From: Hofstenia miamia | Taxonomy: Eukaryota; Xenacoelomorpha; Acoela | Direction: 5' to 3' | DNA length: 64,000 bases | NCBI GenBank assembly: GCA_004352715.1 | Contig: SCFE01000079.1 | Coordinates: 545,952-609,951 of the forward strand | In this document: in pieces, positions 46,765 through 60,600 of the stretch | Layout: every line of letters begins with the position of its first letter | Numbering within the stretch: the stretch's first letter is position 1 | Translations under genes and position numbers: made by a program | Notes under the pieces: model-generated | Database searches by the model: none | The model's input: the letters and a program-made list of their open reading frames with translations, nothing else | What the model was told of the DNA's origin: nothing

Positions 46765-47472
46765 CCTAATATTATTCGTCGCCAAATTTCAATTTATTAT
46801 CTATTCACACTCTCAAGTATTTCATTTTTCATAATTCTTAAATAAAAATCTAGCATATGGCATTACGTTCTAATGCTGATTCTTTCTATTCCTTATCATA
46901 AATAGTTATTTTAATATTAAGTTTTAACAAATTATTATTAATGAACGATTTTTTCGACAATTTCTTGATCCATATCATTTACATATAACTTAATTGCAGA
47001 ATATAAAGGAAAATTGATCGATTTGAAACTCAAAATTTAGTTTTCAACATACCGCAAGCACAATTGTATTTGTTTTTGCAAATATTAATTTCCAATCTAT
47101 TTTGTTTTATTTGGATAGTTTTTGCAGCTTTTTTTAGTTGTAAAACAATTTATATTCTACAAATAGACTCTAAAGGACATTTTCCTTTCTATTCTATTTA
47201 ATAAAATCAAAAGTAAAGATATAACTAACTGCAACTCCAAAATCAGCAGTGTACTACCAATATAACTTCAATACGTTCAAAACAAAATTCAGAAAAAATG
47301 AATTATTTTGTAGAAGTCAATACATTATAAAAAATTTAATTCCATAAATAAAAATTCTACACATTTTTACAAAATTATGACAGTCACAGACACACAAAAT
47401 TGCTAAACTACAAAAGTGCAAACATGCAAAAAGCAGCTCTTAAAAAAGAGGAAAGTTAAAAGTAGCACCAAA
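46765..47472. other. Region 3' of the Dishevelled gene
   Basis: AT-rich; probably contains the DVL 3' UTR at its right end. A minus-strand ATTAAA near 47335 is a possible poly(A) signal. No gene recognised. Confidence 0.4.
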
Positions 47473-50400
47473 TCAAACTACATCTACATAGAGATCGTTG
47501 CTGTTATGGTGGCGAAATGACGCAAGGCTTTCGGAAGGAAGAGAGCCAATGAGTGGAGTGCCACCGGTCATGTGATGATAATCGTCCAATCGCGTTTTAC
47601 TGCTTCGTGATGAACTGTTGCTACTGCCTAAATAATACAAAAGTTAAATCGCATCGTATAATAATTTAAAAAATTGCATATCATTAAATAAAACAAGCCG
47701 GAATGATAATTCGACATCTTAAGGCCACTAAAAAATTGTAAATTGATAGATCAAGAGTCAGTAAATGTTTGAAGAAGAAAAAATCTTTATTCAGAGGGTA
47801 CGTTAGCAATATATTCTATACTAATAGCAACTCTGAAAGTGTCGAATTTATGGTTAATTTAATATGGATTATTCACAAGTTAGAAATGGACCTGAAAATT
47901 TGTTTACGACAATGAGGAAAACAGCGTAAAAATACATAGAGATATTAAAAGTAACTAAACATTAGTGGTAGCATCGAAATACAACAGTAAATAAATCGTG
48001 GAAACTAAGTAAAATAATTCCAAAAGATTTTGAAAAGCTAGGCTATGTGGCCAATAGAAGCTGCCATTGACCAACTCCAAATTCTGAAAAATGATAGCAA
48101 ATATAAAAAATTACTATTATTTTCTAGTAACACGATTTTATGAACTAGTTTCATTTACCGTGGGAAAAAATTGCGTTCTATTTAATTGTATTTGTTTTTT
48201 GAAGCATTTGTTTAGTTCGTTGTTGTAATTCAGTTACGGAGTTTGAAAAAAAAATTTTGAAAAAACCGTTTTCACCATTCAGTTGATTTCAAAAATGCAT
48301 GTTCAAATTTCGAATTTATGAATCTGTGTCTAAATCCAGATTATGATTTTTCAAACCAGAGAAATGTACTGCAAAATATACTAAAATACAACTTTTCTGA
48401 TAGTTTTGTCAGAAACAAGGAAAAATCAAATCTTTTAGACATGTTTTTTTTCAAAAGACTTTTTTCAGGCGATCGCTTATAATAATACGATTTATAAGCT
48501 CGTTACTTTTTATCTATGCATATCTTGATTACTATATTTTCGTTGATTAGATAAAAACTGAATTAAATTTAGGATAATGAAAAAAATGAATCTTACTTTT
48601 AAATGTATGGGTTATTTTGAAAAATGTTGGAAAAGTAAAACCCAAAGTTCTTCCAAATATGTTAAACTAGGCCAACGAATCGTTAAAAAGTAGATTAAGT
48701 TTAAAAAATTGAAGTTCAACATTCGAGTCATCGTAAAATCCAATCATTTCTCAAACATTGTATAGGCCAATTAATGGGACACTACAAAACTAGGAATATG
48801 GTTACAATGGTATTCTTCAGGAGGAAAACGTTTGGGCCATAGTATAAAGTTGAGTAATATGTATTTTTCTATCATAACTCTAATTCTATAGATTATTTTG
48901 AGATTCGTTTTTTGCAACCGAAAGCCCAGTTAACCTTACAAATCATTTAAGTGATTTTTGACGTTATCCAACATTTATCACGAAACTTAAGATCGTTAAC
49001 TAAGTTGTGACGAATCTAGATAAAAGTCAAATTCGTACTATACGTGGTTAAGTCAATAAGTAAGTTTCGGTGTACGTGTGTGCCTGCATGCTTAAATGCA
49101 TGCTTGCAGTTATTTTATATTTTGAAAGTTAATGTGATTTTTGATTGATTAATAGAAATATATTGAATTACATGCATGCAAAAATGTTTAATTGCATAAT
49201 TTTTCTTTCCACGATGAATGCATTTAAAATCAATTATTCAAGATATGACCCTCGCGTCATTATCAAATTTCTTTATAACTCAAATTGAGATACGACAAAT
49301 ATTCATCAACAGCTATGCAACGTTATGGGAGAGAATGCGCCATCTATCCAAACAGTAAGAAAATGAGTCCGAGAAATTGTAGGAGGAAGAGTTNCTAATT
49401 CTATAGATTATTTTGAGATTCGTTTTTTGCAACCGAAAGCCCAGTTAACCTTACAAATCATTTAAGTGATTTTTGACGTTATCCAACATTTATCACGAAA
49501 CTTAAGATCGTTAACTAAGTTGTGACGAATCTAGATAAAAGTCAAATTCGTACTATACGTGGTTAAGTCAATAAGTAAGTTTCGGTGTACGTGTGTGCCT
49601 GCATGCTTAAATGCATGCTTGCAGTTATTTTATATTTTGAAAGTTAATGTGATTTTTGATTGATTAATAGAAATATATTGAATTACATGCATGCAAAAAT
49701 GTTTAATTGCATAATTTTTCTTTCCACGATGAATGCATTTAAAATCAATTATTCAAGATATGACCCTCGCGTCATTATCAAATTTCTTTATAACTCAAAT
49801 TGAGATACGACAAATATTCATCAACAGCTATGCAACGTTATGGGAGAGAATGCGCCATCTATCCAAACAGTAAGAAAATGAGTCCGAGAAATTGTAGGAG
49901 GAAGAGTTGATTTGCATGATCAACAGCGGGATGGGCGACCAATGGAAGCAACAACAGATCCCAACGTGACCAGAATACAACAACTTTTGGAGGAAGACAA
50001 TCGATGCACAATTGATGAGCTGGCAGAACAAGTTGGTGTTTCTCATGGTTCAATGTATACGATTCTGACTCAGATATTGCACAAAACAAAGGAATGTGCA
50101 AAGTGGGTTAGGTGTTGTCCGATGAACAGAAGCACATGCGCATCCACCTCTGCCAAACCAATTTGCAGCGCTACCGGGCAGATCAATGTTTTTTAGTCAG
50201 ATTGTTATTGGTGACGAAACGTGGGTTTACAGTTGGGGTCCTCTTCTAAACCGGCAGTCAGCGGAGTGGGGCGATGTTGGTGCGCCCAGACCAAAGAAAG
50301 TCATGCAAAAACAATCATCAACGAAGGTTATGCACATTGTCTTTTTTGACAAACATGGTATTCTGCTCAACACTGCTGTTCCAACTGGACAACGTGTCAA

Positions 50401-53400
50401 TGGTGATTACAAAGGTGTGCTCGTTTGACAATTACGTCCTAGTTTGGTGAGAAATCGCAAAAATCAACACATTGTTTTTCATCATGACAATGCTCCAGCA
50501 CATCGATGCCTAATTGTGCAAGATTACTGAATCGACAAGAGTGGGACATCTTGACTCATCTGCCATATTCTCCCGACCTTGCTCCTTGCGATTTCTTTCT
50601 CTTCCACAAAATCAAGGAGTCGATACGCGGTCAGTCGTTCTCGACAATTGAAGAAATAAAAATGCATTTAATGCTTCACGTGGGCAAATTTCAGTCAGGA
50701 AATATCGCATTGTTCTGACCCCCTGGTGCGGAGCTGGAAGAAATGCGTGGAACTCAATGGTGATCATGTTTTTCTAATGTCGCTGAGGAACGCATTTGGT
50801 CCATATAGGGTTAAAATTTGTTTACATCTGAGAAGTAAACCACGTGTCAAGAGTTTGAAGGAAACAATACGAAAAACTGCACTCGTCTTATGTAGCCAAG
50901 GTTGTGTCCGGTTCACTTAATAACCACGTGAAAAAAACATTCTGATTATATTTATAACATCAATGTTTTTCTAATGTCGCTGAGGAACGCATTTGGTCCA
51001 TATAGGGTTAAGAACAAAGACTTACCCAAAGCTGAACAATGAATGTGGAGGCTCTTAACTAATTTCAAGAAATACCCAAGTAAGTTTTTACTGAAGGATG
51101 CCTCCAGAGTTGGTGGAAGAGCTTCATCGATTGTGTGAAATATTTTAAAATATAACAAACTTTTTCATGTAATTGTTATATTGAATTGATATTGGAAATA
51201 AATATTACTCAACCATATATTTTCACTATGTAAACGAATGCAATTACGCCGTACATAAGCATTGTAGAATTATTCAACACACAGATAACACTTGTCTGTT
51301 TGCACATGATAAAAAACAGGATGGACCGATAAAATTTAGAAACCAACCAAAACTATTTCAACATGCATCGATTAACCGCTAAACCCTCAAACAATTTTCT
51401 GTAATGTCACCTTTCTCAAAAACCAGAATCGCACTAGTAAATGGTCGAAATGGAAAAAATTCAAATATGTAGACGTAGTTATCGACAACAAACTAACATT
51501 TCACCGATCATATTCATTCGATCTGGCGTAAAATGGCATTGGGAATCAAGTGCAATCTGCGCATAGCGAAATTTGTGGTAATAATGTGCCGGTAACTCGT
51601 AAATGGCTTGGTAAGCAGTTATTTTAGACGTTGAATGCATTATGAAACGGCACAGGTCAGATATTAGTAAACAAATCAATTCTCAAATTAAATGGGCGGA
51701 ACGTTCATATAAATGCAAAAAATCGATTAGTTTCAAAGCTTCAGATCAAAATTGATGTGGTATATTTTCTATCAAATAAATACAGGTCTTACGATAACTC
51801 ACACTTTCCAACACATAACAAAAGAAGTCCTTGTAAAGGACAAATTCAAAACAATTTTTAAAAAACTCATTTCTTAATGCAACCGTTGAAACTTGGAATG
51901 ATTTACCACTGAATGTGCGAAAATCAGGCCTAAAAATGGTTTCAAGTCGAAGTATTTACCAAAATTCAAAACGACTATATTTTAAATAATTATATACTAA
52001 TGTAAGTTACACATCTGTAAAAGTGCATGCATTAAGTAAAAACAATTTTCAGAGATTTTTTGAACGTTAATTTCAGTAAATAGTGAATTTGTTGAAACTT
52101 GCAATGTTGTACTAAATACAGATATTCATCTAGTTTTTTACTATAAAATTGTTTTCCAAATTGGAGCAATTAGCTTACATGATCGAATTTTTCACATTTT
52201 ATAAAAAAACGCAAATTATACATATTTGAACCTATAAATAGCCTAAAAGTCGGAGATTAATGATCTTAAAAACTTTGCAATGAAAGCAAGATTATTATAC
52301 ATGTGATCTAGTTAACGTCAAATGGTGAATGCGATATCAATAACTGAACGTGTATCCAGTTATTTCGAATAACAGCATATATGTAATTATTGAACGAAAA
52401 AGTAATTAGTATAATTAAAATGAATGATTTAACGCATTTTGATTTGGGAAGTAAATTGCGGAAAACAGTGTAAACTATAAAAGATTTTTAACATTGCAGG
52501 AATTATATAATCATTTGCTTGTTCGATTGCTAAGTTTTGATATAACAATTGAAAGATGAAATTGCATCTAATTTTGAATTGCATGCGACGAACATGCGAA
52601 CTCTACATGTATATAGGATTCGAACGTGAACTGCTTTGAGCTCAGTAGTGCATTACAAACTATAAACTAAACAACGTGAAATTACAACAGAGAACGGGGC
52701 CAAGCCGTGTCAACGAGGGTTTACACACAACATCGATGGAATAAAACAGATAATTGAGTCTTTCCATTTTCTGAGATTTGAATGAGGTTAGTGAATATTG
52801 GAGCACGATTAAAACATGCACTCCTCTCAGAAAAAATAAGCCCTTGCCATAGACTCATGTAGTTGCATACAGGAAACGCACGTTTAGGCAGAATTTATTT
52901 CAAATAGGCGATGATTTTAGGCAAAATATTACATAATTAGGCAAAACTGAGGTAAATTGCTCAAAAGCCTAAAGGGCAATATTGTAGGCCCCTGAGTACC
53001 TTGCATTAACTGCATGGGCTTTGGATTGCTGCAAAAATCAATCGTTAATTTACGTTTCCTTATCATTTGGAAAAAAATTTCTATCAAATTTAAAAACTCA
53101 AATTTATATTAAAATTTAAAAAAACTTGATTGACATTTGAATTTTCTTAAGAAATACTTGAACTTAGCACTCAAACCAAACAACAAAATTTAATTTGAAG
53201 ACTGAGTTGCAACAGCGACTTTAAGCAAAATCATATGTTTTAAGATTTTCTCTATGTTTCCAAAGTTAAAATTATGCAAAAAAACTCAAATTTCTGTTTC
53301 TTTCGTTATATGAAAGAAAATAATTCAAAATCGAAATAAATCTGTCTTTTTCTTCAAAAGATCAAACATTTAACAGACTGCACAAGGCGAAAATTAATTA

Positions 53401-55618
53401 AATATTTTTTAATTTTTTACTACTTTTCTGAATTTTGGTAGCACAAGATTGCAAGATTGGCTTAAGACTTCGATTGAAGCTTCTAGCAATGTCAAATTTT
53501 AAATTTATTAAAAAATATCCAAATTTTAAATGGACCTGAATTAAAATCAGACATTGTAACGAAAAAAATAAAATTATTTTTAAATAACCACAAATACCAA
53601 TGTTTTTAATAAATTCGAATATTAAGAAAATTAAAAATTGTAAGTAACTAAAGTGTAGAAAAAAGTTAATAGGCAAAGTTAGGATGTACTACTTAAGGAA
53701 TTAGTAGCAAACAATTAGGTGCAGGGAAGCATTAATGATGCGAAAGCATGCACCTACCTAGAGAAACTCTGTTTTTACGAGTTCTTTGCTACTTCTGTCA
53801 CTAGAACTTCCTACAATAATCATACGTTAGGATTCAATCACTAACACGTATATTATACATAAGCCGCTACTTTGTACACTAGATGGCGTACTGCTAAAAC
53901 GTATTAGCATGCGAATAACAAAAATAAAATAAATAGAATTGGTGAAAAGTAAAGTGAGTTCAATCGCTGAAATATAATACACTCGTGACACTTAAATAGT
54001 TATTCAACTATCAAAAGGTGTGGTTGGCAATATGTCGTGCTAAGAAAGACTTCGACCCTCAGTACTTCTATTCATATTCAATGTGTGTGTGCAAAAAGTG
54101 GCACAATTTGTGATGTGCAGCAGTGTGGTTGTCATGGAAATACGTGCAACTCTACAACGACAATAAGTGTTGGGCAGAAATCCACGAGTGAAACTTTATA
54201 CATCATTAATATTCAATTAGTGATACATGCATAAAACAGCGCGCATTTCATCCATTAAAACGACGTATTCAGTATCAAAACATCAATATTAATGAGGTGA
54301 TAAATAGAGGCCAATTTCAAGAAGCAATTTATCTTCACCCGCAACGTAAACGCTAGCAAATAATTCATCGTTTTATTACCTCATATATCACAACGTAGAC
54401 AATGATGGCCATCACAAATAAAATTTATACATATTCTAAAATGAGTTTTCACAAATTTATCCAATGCGGTAAATTACAAAGTGTCAAAAAACATTGTCCA
54501 ATTGCTTTTGTCTAATGAATTTTATATACAACTACTCTATAAATTTCGTGAAAAACCATTAAAATGTAGATATATCTTTTGAAATAGGAAACGTCGAATT
54601 TGTAATTAAGCGGATTACACAAATTACCCTGTGTAAACCAAATTGGACAGCCTTCATTTAGAAAATAAGCGCTAAAATCCATGTCACTTTTGGCAAATGG
54701 TAATTATAGTCCAACCGAAAAAATTGAGATCGAAATTTTTGATGCCTTCGATGGAAAAGGAAAACTTTTAAGACGAAAAGAAAAATGCCATATTTGATAC
54801 ACAAATTGTAAGATATGAACAAATTATGCAGCTATGATTACATTTCGCATGAAACATATTAAAATTCAATGATAAAAATTTTGTTAACATTTGTAGGAAA
54901 TTTCCTAGAAAATCGGAAAATATTTTTTAGCAAGAAGACAAACTGTATTTTATGCAAACAAAACAACTTTCTGTTTGAAGTCCTCTACTTTCCAAACTAT
55001 ATCGCATCCTACAAATGATTTCCTTGGTGCTTGGGTAGTTATAAAAAAATCGAAACCAAATGTTTCCAGGGCAAGGTTTTGTTATACGCTAAGACGCAGA
55101 CATATCAATAGTTATTAAAAAGGAAACAAAACATCAAAACACCCCCACAAACATTTCAAAATTATATTAAAAACAATGAAAACTTTAGCATAAAAATGAA
55201 TGTGAAATGATAACGTAGGTATCCCCTGTAATTAAACTTTAACCAAAGTTCAATTGTAAACAAGGCGATCTATGTCATAATGATCCTTCAAAGTAAGCTA
55301 ATATAATAAAAACTCTAGCGATGTTTTAGATTAATAACACTCAACTCATGGTACAAAAACAATGAAGTTTAACTCGTGGAAACTAGCATCGCATACTTAC
55401 CAAGATGGCCAACCACAGCTACAACAAAGTCGCGCGTCAAACACAACGTTCACACAACGCGTTCACAAGAAGCACTCACCTGGACTGGAATGTCCACTAT
55501 TCTGATTAGGTCCAAACATTTCAAGTTCACCCATCGAGTAGCCAGCTGTGCGTGGTTGATATCCTAAATCAGGAATGTAAAAAATATTGTATATAAACAC
55601 TGAATTAACTATATATAT

Positions 55619-55653
<35 letters not shown>

Positions 55654-57630
55654 GAGTCGCTTTGTATCAATTTCAGAATCGCTTTGTATGCACGAAGGCT
55701 CAGAGTCGCTNNNNNNNNNNNNNNNNNNNNNNNNNNNNNNNNNNNNNNNNNNNNNNNNNNNNNNNNNNNNNNNNNNNNNNNNNNNNNNNNNNNNNNNNNN
55801 NNNNNNNNNNNNNNNNNNNNNNNNNNNNNNNNNNNNNNNNNNNNNNNNNNNNNNNNNNNNNNNNNNNNNNNNNNNNNNNNNNNNNNNNNNNNNNNNNNNN
55901 NNNNNNNNNNNNNNNNNNNNNNNNNNNNNNNNNNNNNNNNNNNNNNNNNNNNNNNNNNNNNNNNNNNNNNNNNNNNNNNNNNNNNNNNNNNNNNNNNNNN
56001 NNNNNNNNNNNNNNNNNNNNNNNNNNNNNNNNNNNNNNNNNNNNNNNNNNNNNNNNNNNNNNNNNNNNNNNNNNNNNNNNNNNNNNNNNNNNNNNNNNNN
56101 NNNNNNNNNNNNNNNNNNNNNNNNNNNNNNNNNNNNNNNNNNGCTTTGTATGCACGAAGGCTCAGAGTCGCTTTGTATGCACGAAGGCTCAGAGTCGCTT
56201 TGTATGGTATATATTGCTAATGAAAAAAGTCTAAAAAATGATGATGGAATAGAAATTTTTTAAACTAAGAATTACACATTAGCAAAAATTTGCTAACCTT
56301 AACCAATTTTGAAAAGAAATACTGGATAATTCTTTGGCTTATTTCCTAAAAATAATTCAAAAAAATTTTTTATGTATTTTTTACCTAAATATCTCAGGTA
56401 AGATAGAAAATAATGTTGAAAACATCATACCATATAAATTTTGACGTTAGCAATTTTTCCCTAGATGTAGAGCGCCAGAGTAAAAAAAGCACTATACAAA
56501 GCTCAAATTCATATCTTTTACGAGGAGGGGTACAATTATCGCGCATTAGCTGTTAGAATGATCGTGTCAGTATCTTCGGTATCCAGAAATGTTACTCGCT
56601 ATCAGCAACTTCAAAATTTTTCCTGTCGAAAGCAGTCTGGAAGACCAAAATTTACAACCCCTCAGACTGACCGTCTCATTCACTGTTACGTCGACAATCA
56701 ACTATTCTCTTCATCTTCTGAAGTCAAAGCAAATCTAGGTGCGCTAGTGCAGAATGTATCAACAGGCACCATTAGGCGTCGATTGAATACTACCTTTGAC
56801 CTTCCATCGTGCAAACCGGCAGCCAAACCCCGATTGTCTTCAAAGAACATTCGAGACCGGTTGCGCTTCTGCAGGCAATACCAACACTACACCCCTGAGA
56901 TGTGGCATCAAGTAATGTTTAGTGACGAATCCAAGATTTGCCAGTTTACATCATACCGGCCACACGTTCGACGACCAAGAAACCAAAGATTCAACACACG
57001 TTACACGCAACAAACTGTCCACTCAGCACCTTCTGTGATGATTTGGGGTGTTATAACTGCGAATGGGCGTGCTGATCTGCATTTTGTTCCTCACAACGAG
57101 ACACAGCCAAGGCCTACCTCAACATAATTCAGGAGAAAGTTCCCATGTTTATGCAGCTTCGCGGAACATCTGTACTACAACAATATGGTGCTCCTTGCCA
57201 AAGCGCCAAAGTTGTGAAACAGTAGATTGCCTCACAAGACTTTCGGCTGCTTGAGAACTGGCCGGGAAGCTCTCTAGACCTCAACGTCATAGAAAATTGC
57301 AGGCATCATATCAAAAACTGTCTGAGGAAGCGCCAATCGACATCACTTGACGATCTGAAGGAGCAAATTAAAGTGGTATGGTGCACAGAGACTACTGATG
57401 ATTATTGAAGAAAGCTGGTCGAGTCAATGTCAAATCGCATTGCTGCGTGTTTGGCCAATAATGGCGGACATACAAAATAGTAGTGCGATTTTCTGAACTA
57501 TTTATTTTCTACACGGTGTTATCATATTGTTTCTACATTGCGTTATTATATTGTTTCTAGATTGCGTTTTTTTAGTCTAAAATACAAAAATTTCTAAGTT
57601 TAGAAAGTGTTCCCAATCTTTTGTCCAGTA

Positions 57631-57664
<34 letters not shown>

Positions 57665-60600
57665 NTATGGAGCTTTATGGAAGGAATAAACAGTTAAAAA
57701 TGACCCCACTTAGTACTACTCAAATTACCTAGCAAAAAAGCGCGGAATTTTATATTATAATATACACGGTTGAATAATTGAAAAAGTGACACTTTCTATC
57801 AGAGCAATATTAGTAAAATGACGTCATATTTTACATTAAGCAATTGAAAATCTACTTTTCCTATCAGCAAAAGTGAAAAAATAAACCACATTTTAATATG
57901 GCGTTATTTGAGAAGACATTCAACTTCAAATTAAATGATCGCATATTGACGTCAGCTTTATAATTTAAAAGACCCTACCAACAGATATTATATTGAGAAT
58001 AAATATGGGATAGTTCACCTGTGTATTGAGGCGGTATCCAAGAGTTGCTGTACTGAGGCAGTGGGCATAATTGGTCTTTTTCTTCATCAGCTTCAGTGGG
58101 ATCACGTAAAGAGAGATTGTTCATGTCTACAATAAAGACATAAGTCTCGAATAGTAAAGAAATGTATCAGAAACAAAAACCAAAAGTAGACAATATAAAT
58201 AGTACTTACTTTACCTAGCCTGTTCTTCTAAATGGTAAATTATCGGAACACCTATATGACTAATTCATCATTGTAGTATTACTTTCTTAGGCACGAGTCG
58301 AGTTACAAACATATTTAAACGTATTTTTTCTATATAACTGTAAATTATCGGAAAACCTATATGACTAATTCATCATTGTAGTATTACTTTCTTAGGCACG
58401 AGTCGAGTTACAAAGATATTTAAACGTATTTTTTCTATATAACTGTACTCCCCTATATAAATGCACTACAGAAATACAGCATGTTAAACTAAATGAGAAA
58501 CCAACCCATACAATTTGAAATAATGAAAGGTTGATGGATTATTCGATATTATAGGTGAAAATGAAGGAAAAAATAGATGTCATTCAAACTAATATTAAGT
58601 TGGTTTCGAATACTCGAAATGTCAAGGTGGGTGTTTAGGCCTCGATCCGAAATTCGAGTACTCACAGAGCCCTAATTGAAACATTTGACTATGAACTTAT
58701 GTCTGGAGAAGGCAAAAAACAGAAACTCTTATAAGAAAAACTTAGACACAGACAAATATGGAATGTGGTATAGTACTTACGAGGTATGAGGAGGTCTTGA
58801 TTGAAAATGTAGTAACACTGTTCAGAGAAGTGGAGTTTGCCAGTGGTATGCTTGATATAACCATCTTTGAGCATTTTGCTAGCGTATTTGCGAGCCTCTC
58901 TGCGATCAGTGAACCCGTCAATGTGATCGAAAAGCCAACCAACCAAATTGTGACCTAAGATTAGAGCAGATATTAACTAGAAACTACAATAAAACAAAGT
59001 TAACATCTTGCTTCTTTCATTGAGAAAAAAACTTTTTTAGATGAGTTGTCAACAATCACATACGTTAGTCTTAGGTAATGCCTTTGAATTTTGTATGAAA
59101 ATTTCAATTACACAAGCCTTTCCAAAATAATAAATTATCATAAACTTTAAATGCATTTTTACGCTATATCGACTTTCTTAGTAGAAACCATACTATAGCA
59201 GTAGCGGGCTTTACCGACGGAACTTAATTGAAAAGACTTTATCGAACTCGCCAACCAAAACGGCGATTTAGTTTCAGAACTGAAATTAAATTCGCTTGAA
59301 TGCTAGCTGTATGGAAGCAAGGCCTAACATTTTAATCTATGATTTTTATTAAACTAACACCACACTTAGGTTTAAATGATAAATGAAAAATAAAGACATA
59401 CCCAGAAATGCGTTGGGGATGGTAATTTTGAGCCACATTCGATCTTTGATGTCAAGTCCGGAGGCAGGATGTTGCATTGCGCGGATGACACTGATGATAT
59501 CGCAGTTGGGAGGGAACTTCTCTTCACCTGTAGCACCCAAACACAGTTGACCATATGGCAGCAAACCGCCTACAAATGTTAGTGGGTGTTAGAAATGCCT
59601 AACGACAGCATTAGTAATGAGATTCAAGCACATGCTGCGAATACATTTAAGAGGTTGACGGATAATATCAAAATACGTTTTTTTCAGAAACTAAATGGTT
59701 AATTAAGAGCGAAAATGAATGTGACAAATTTGATATTAAGTGACATCCTAAAGGTGTGAAAAGCAGCCTAAATGCACAGATTGAAGTTGCATGCGACTTC
59801 TCAGACTTAACTTTCAGTCAAATGTACATGTGGTAGGAGAATGAATCCATAACATATACAGTTGCACGCTAGAGTAACTGGATTATATTGTTCTTTATTA
59901 TTGGATTGCAACTGCTTTTGTGGAGCGAATATTTTCATTTTACAACATCATATAAGAAACTGAATTGAAGAGGATGATCAATAATAATGTTTTCAAGCAT
60001 TGTTGGGCAAAGTAATTATTTGCCGTTGCTCTCTAGTTCTCTTCAAACCCTCATCATTGGCAGGCAAATCGACTTAGTGGTAGAAATATCACTCTTGAAA
60101 TAATTTCTTAGGGTTGTTAGGTTTCACAACTGACACTGAAAGTTAAGTAATCAGAGCTTCCAAACCAATAGAGAAAGGCTGAAAACTCTGAACTACCTCA
60201 CTGACAACTACAAAAGCAATAATAAACTTACGTTCACTATCCGGAATGGAAGAAGAGAGTGTGGAACCATCACTTGTCATTGAAGTGACTGAAGGGGACA
60301 TCGGGCCGCCGCGACCGCTCATCATTCTTGTGGCTTCAACCCACGAACCAGGATCAATTGGTCGAACAGGATCGTTTTTAGGCAACGTAAAATAAGAACG
60401 GGGGTTTGGATTCCAACACTTCGCTACCACCAATTTGATTGGTCTAAATAACAAACAATCTTAAATAAGGGGCATTACTAAAAAAAGCTGTGTTACATCA
60501 ATAAGGTTAAACAAAATGCCTAGTTGAGAATAAAATATTTACATTGAGTATTGAAGTTTAAGTTTCAAGTAATGAGAAGTGGGAAGGCCAGATTTTTTAA

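Noticed and set aside
55679-56204. CRISPR-like array
   Set aside because: Units are contiguous without unique spacers, and the context is an animal intron.
55587-56263. Apparent repeat proteins with nine-residue units
   Set aside because: Minisatellite translated through an N gap in an intron; several frames are open simply because the unit is 27 bp.
58742-58958. Plus-strand and alternative minus-strand frames
   Set aside because: Shadows of the DVL DEP exon.
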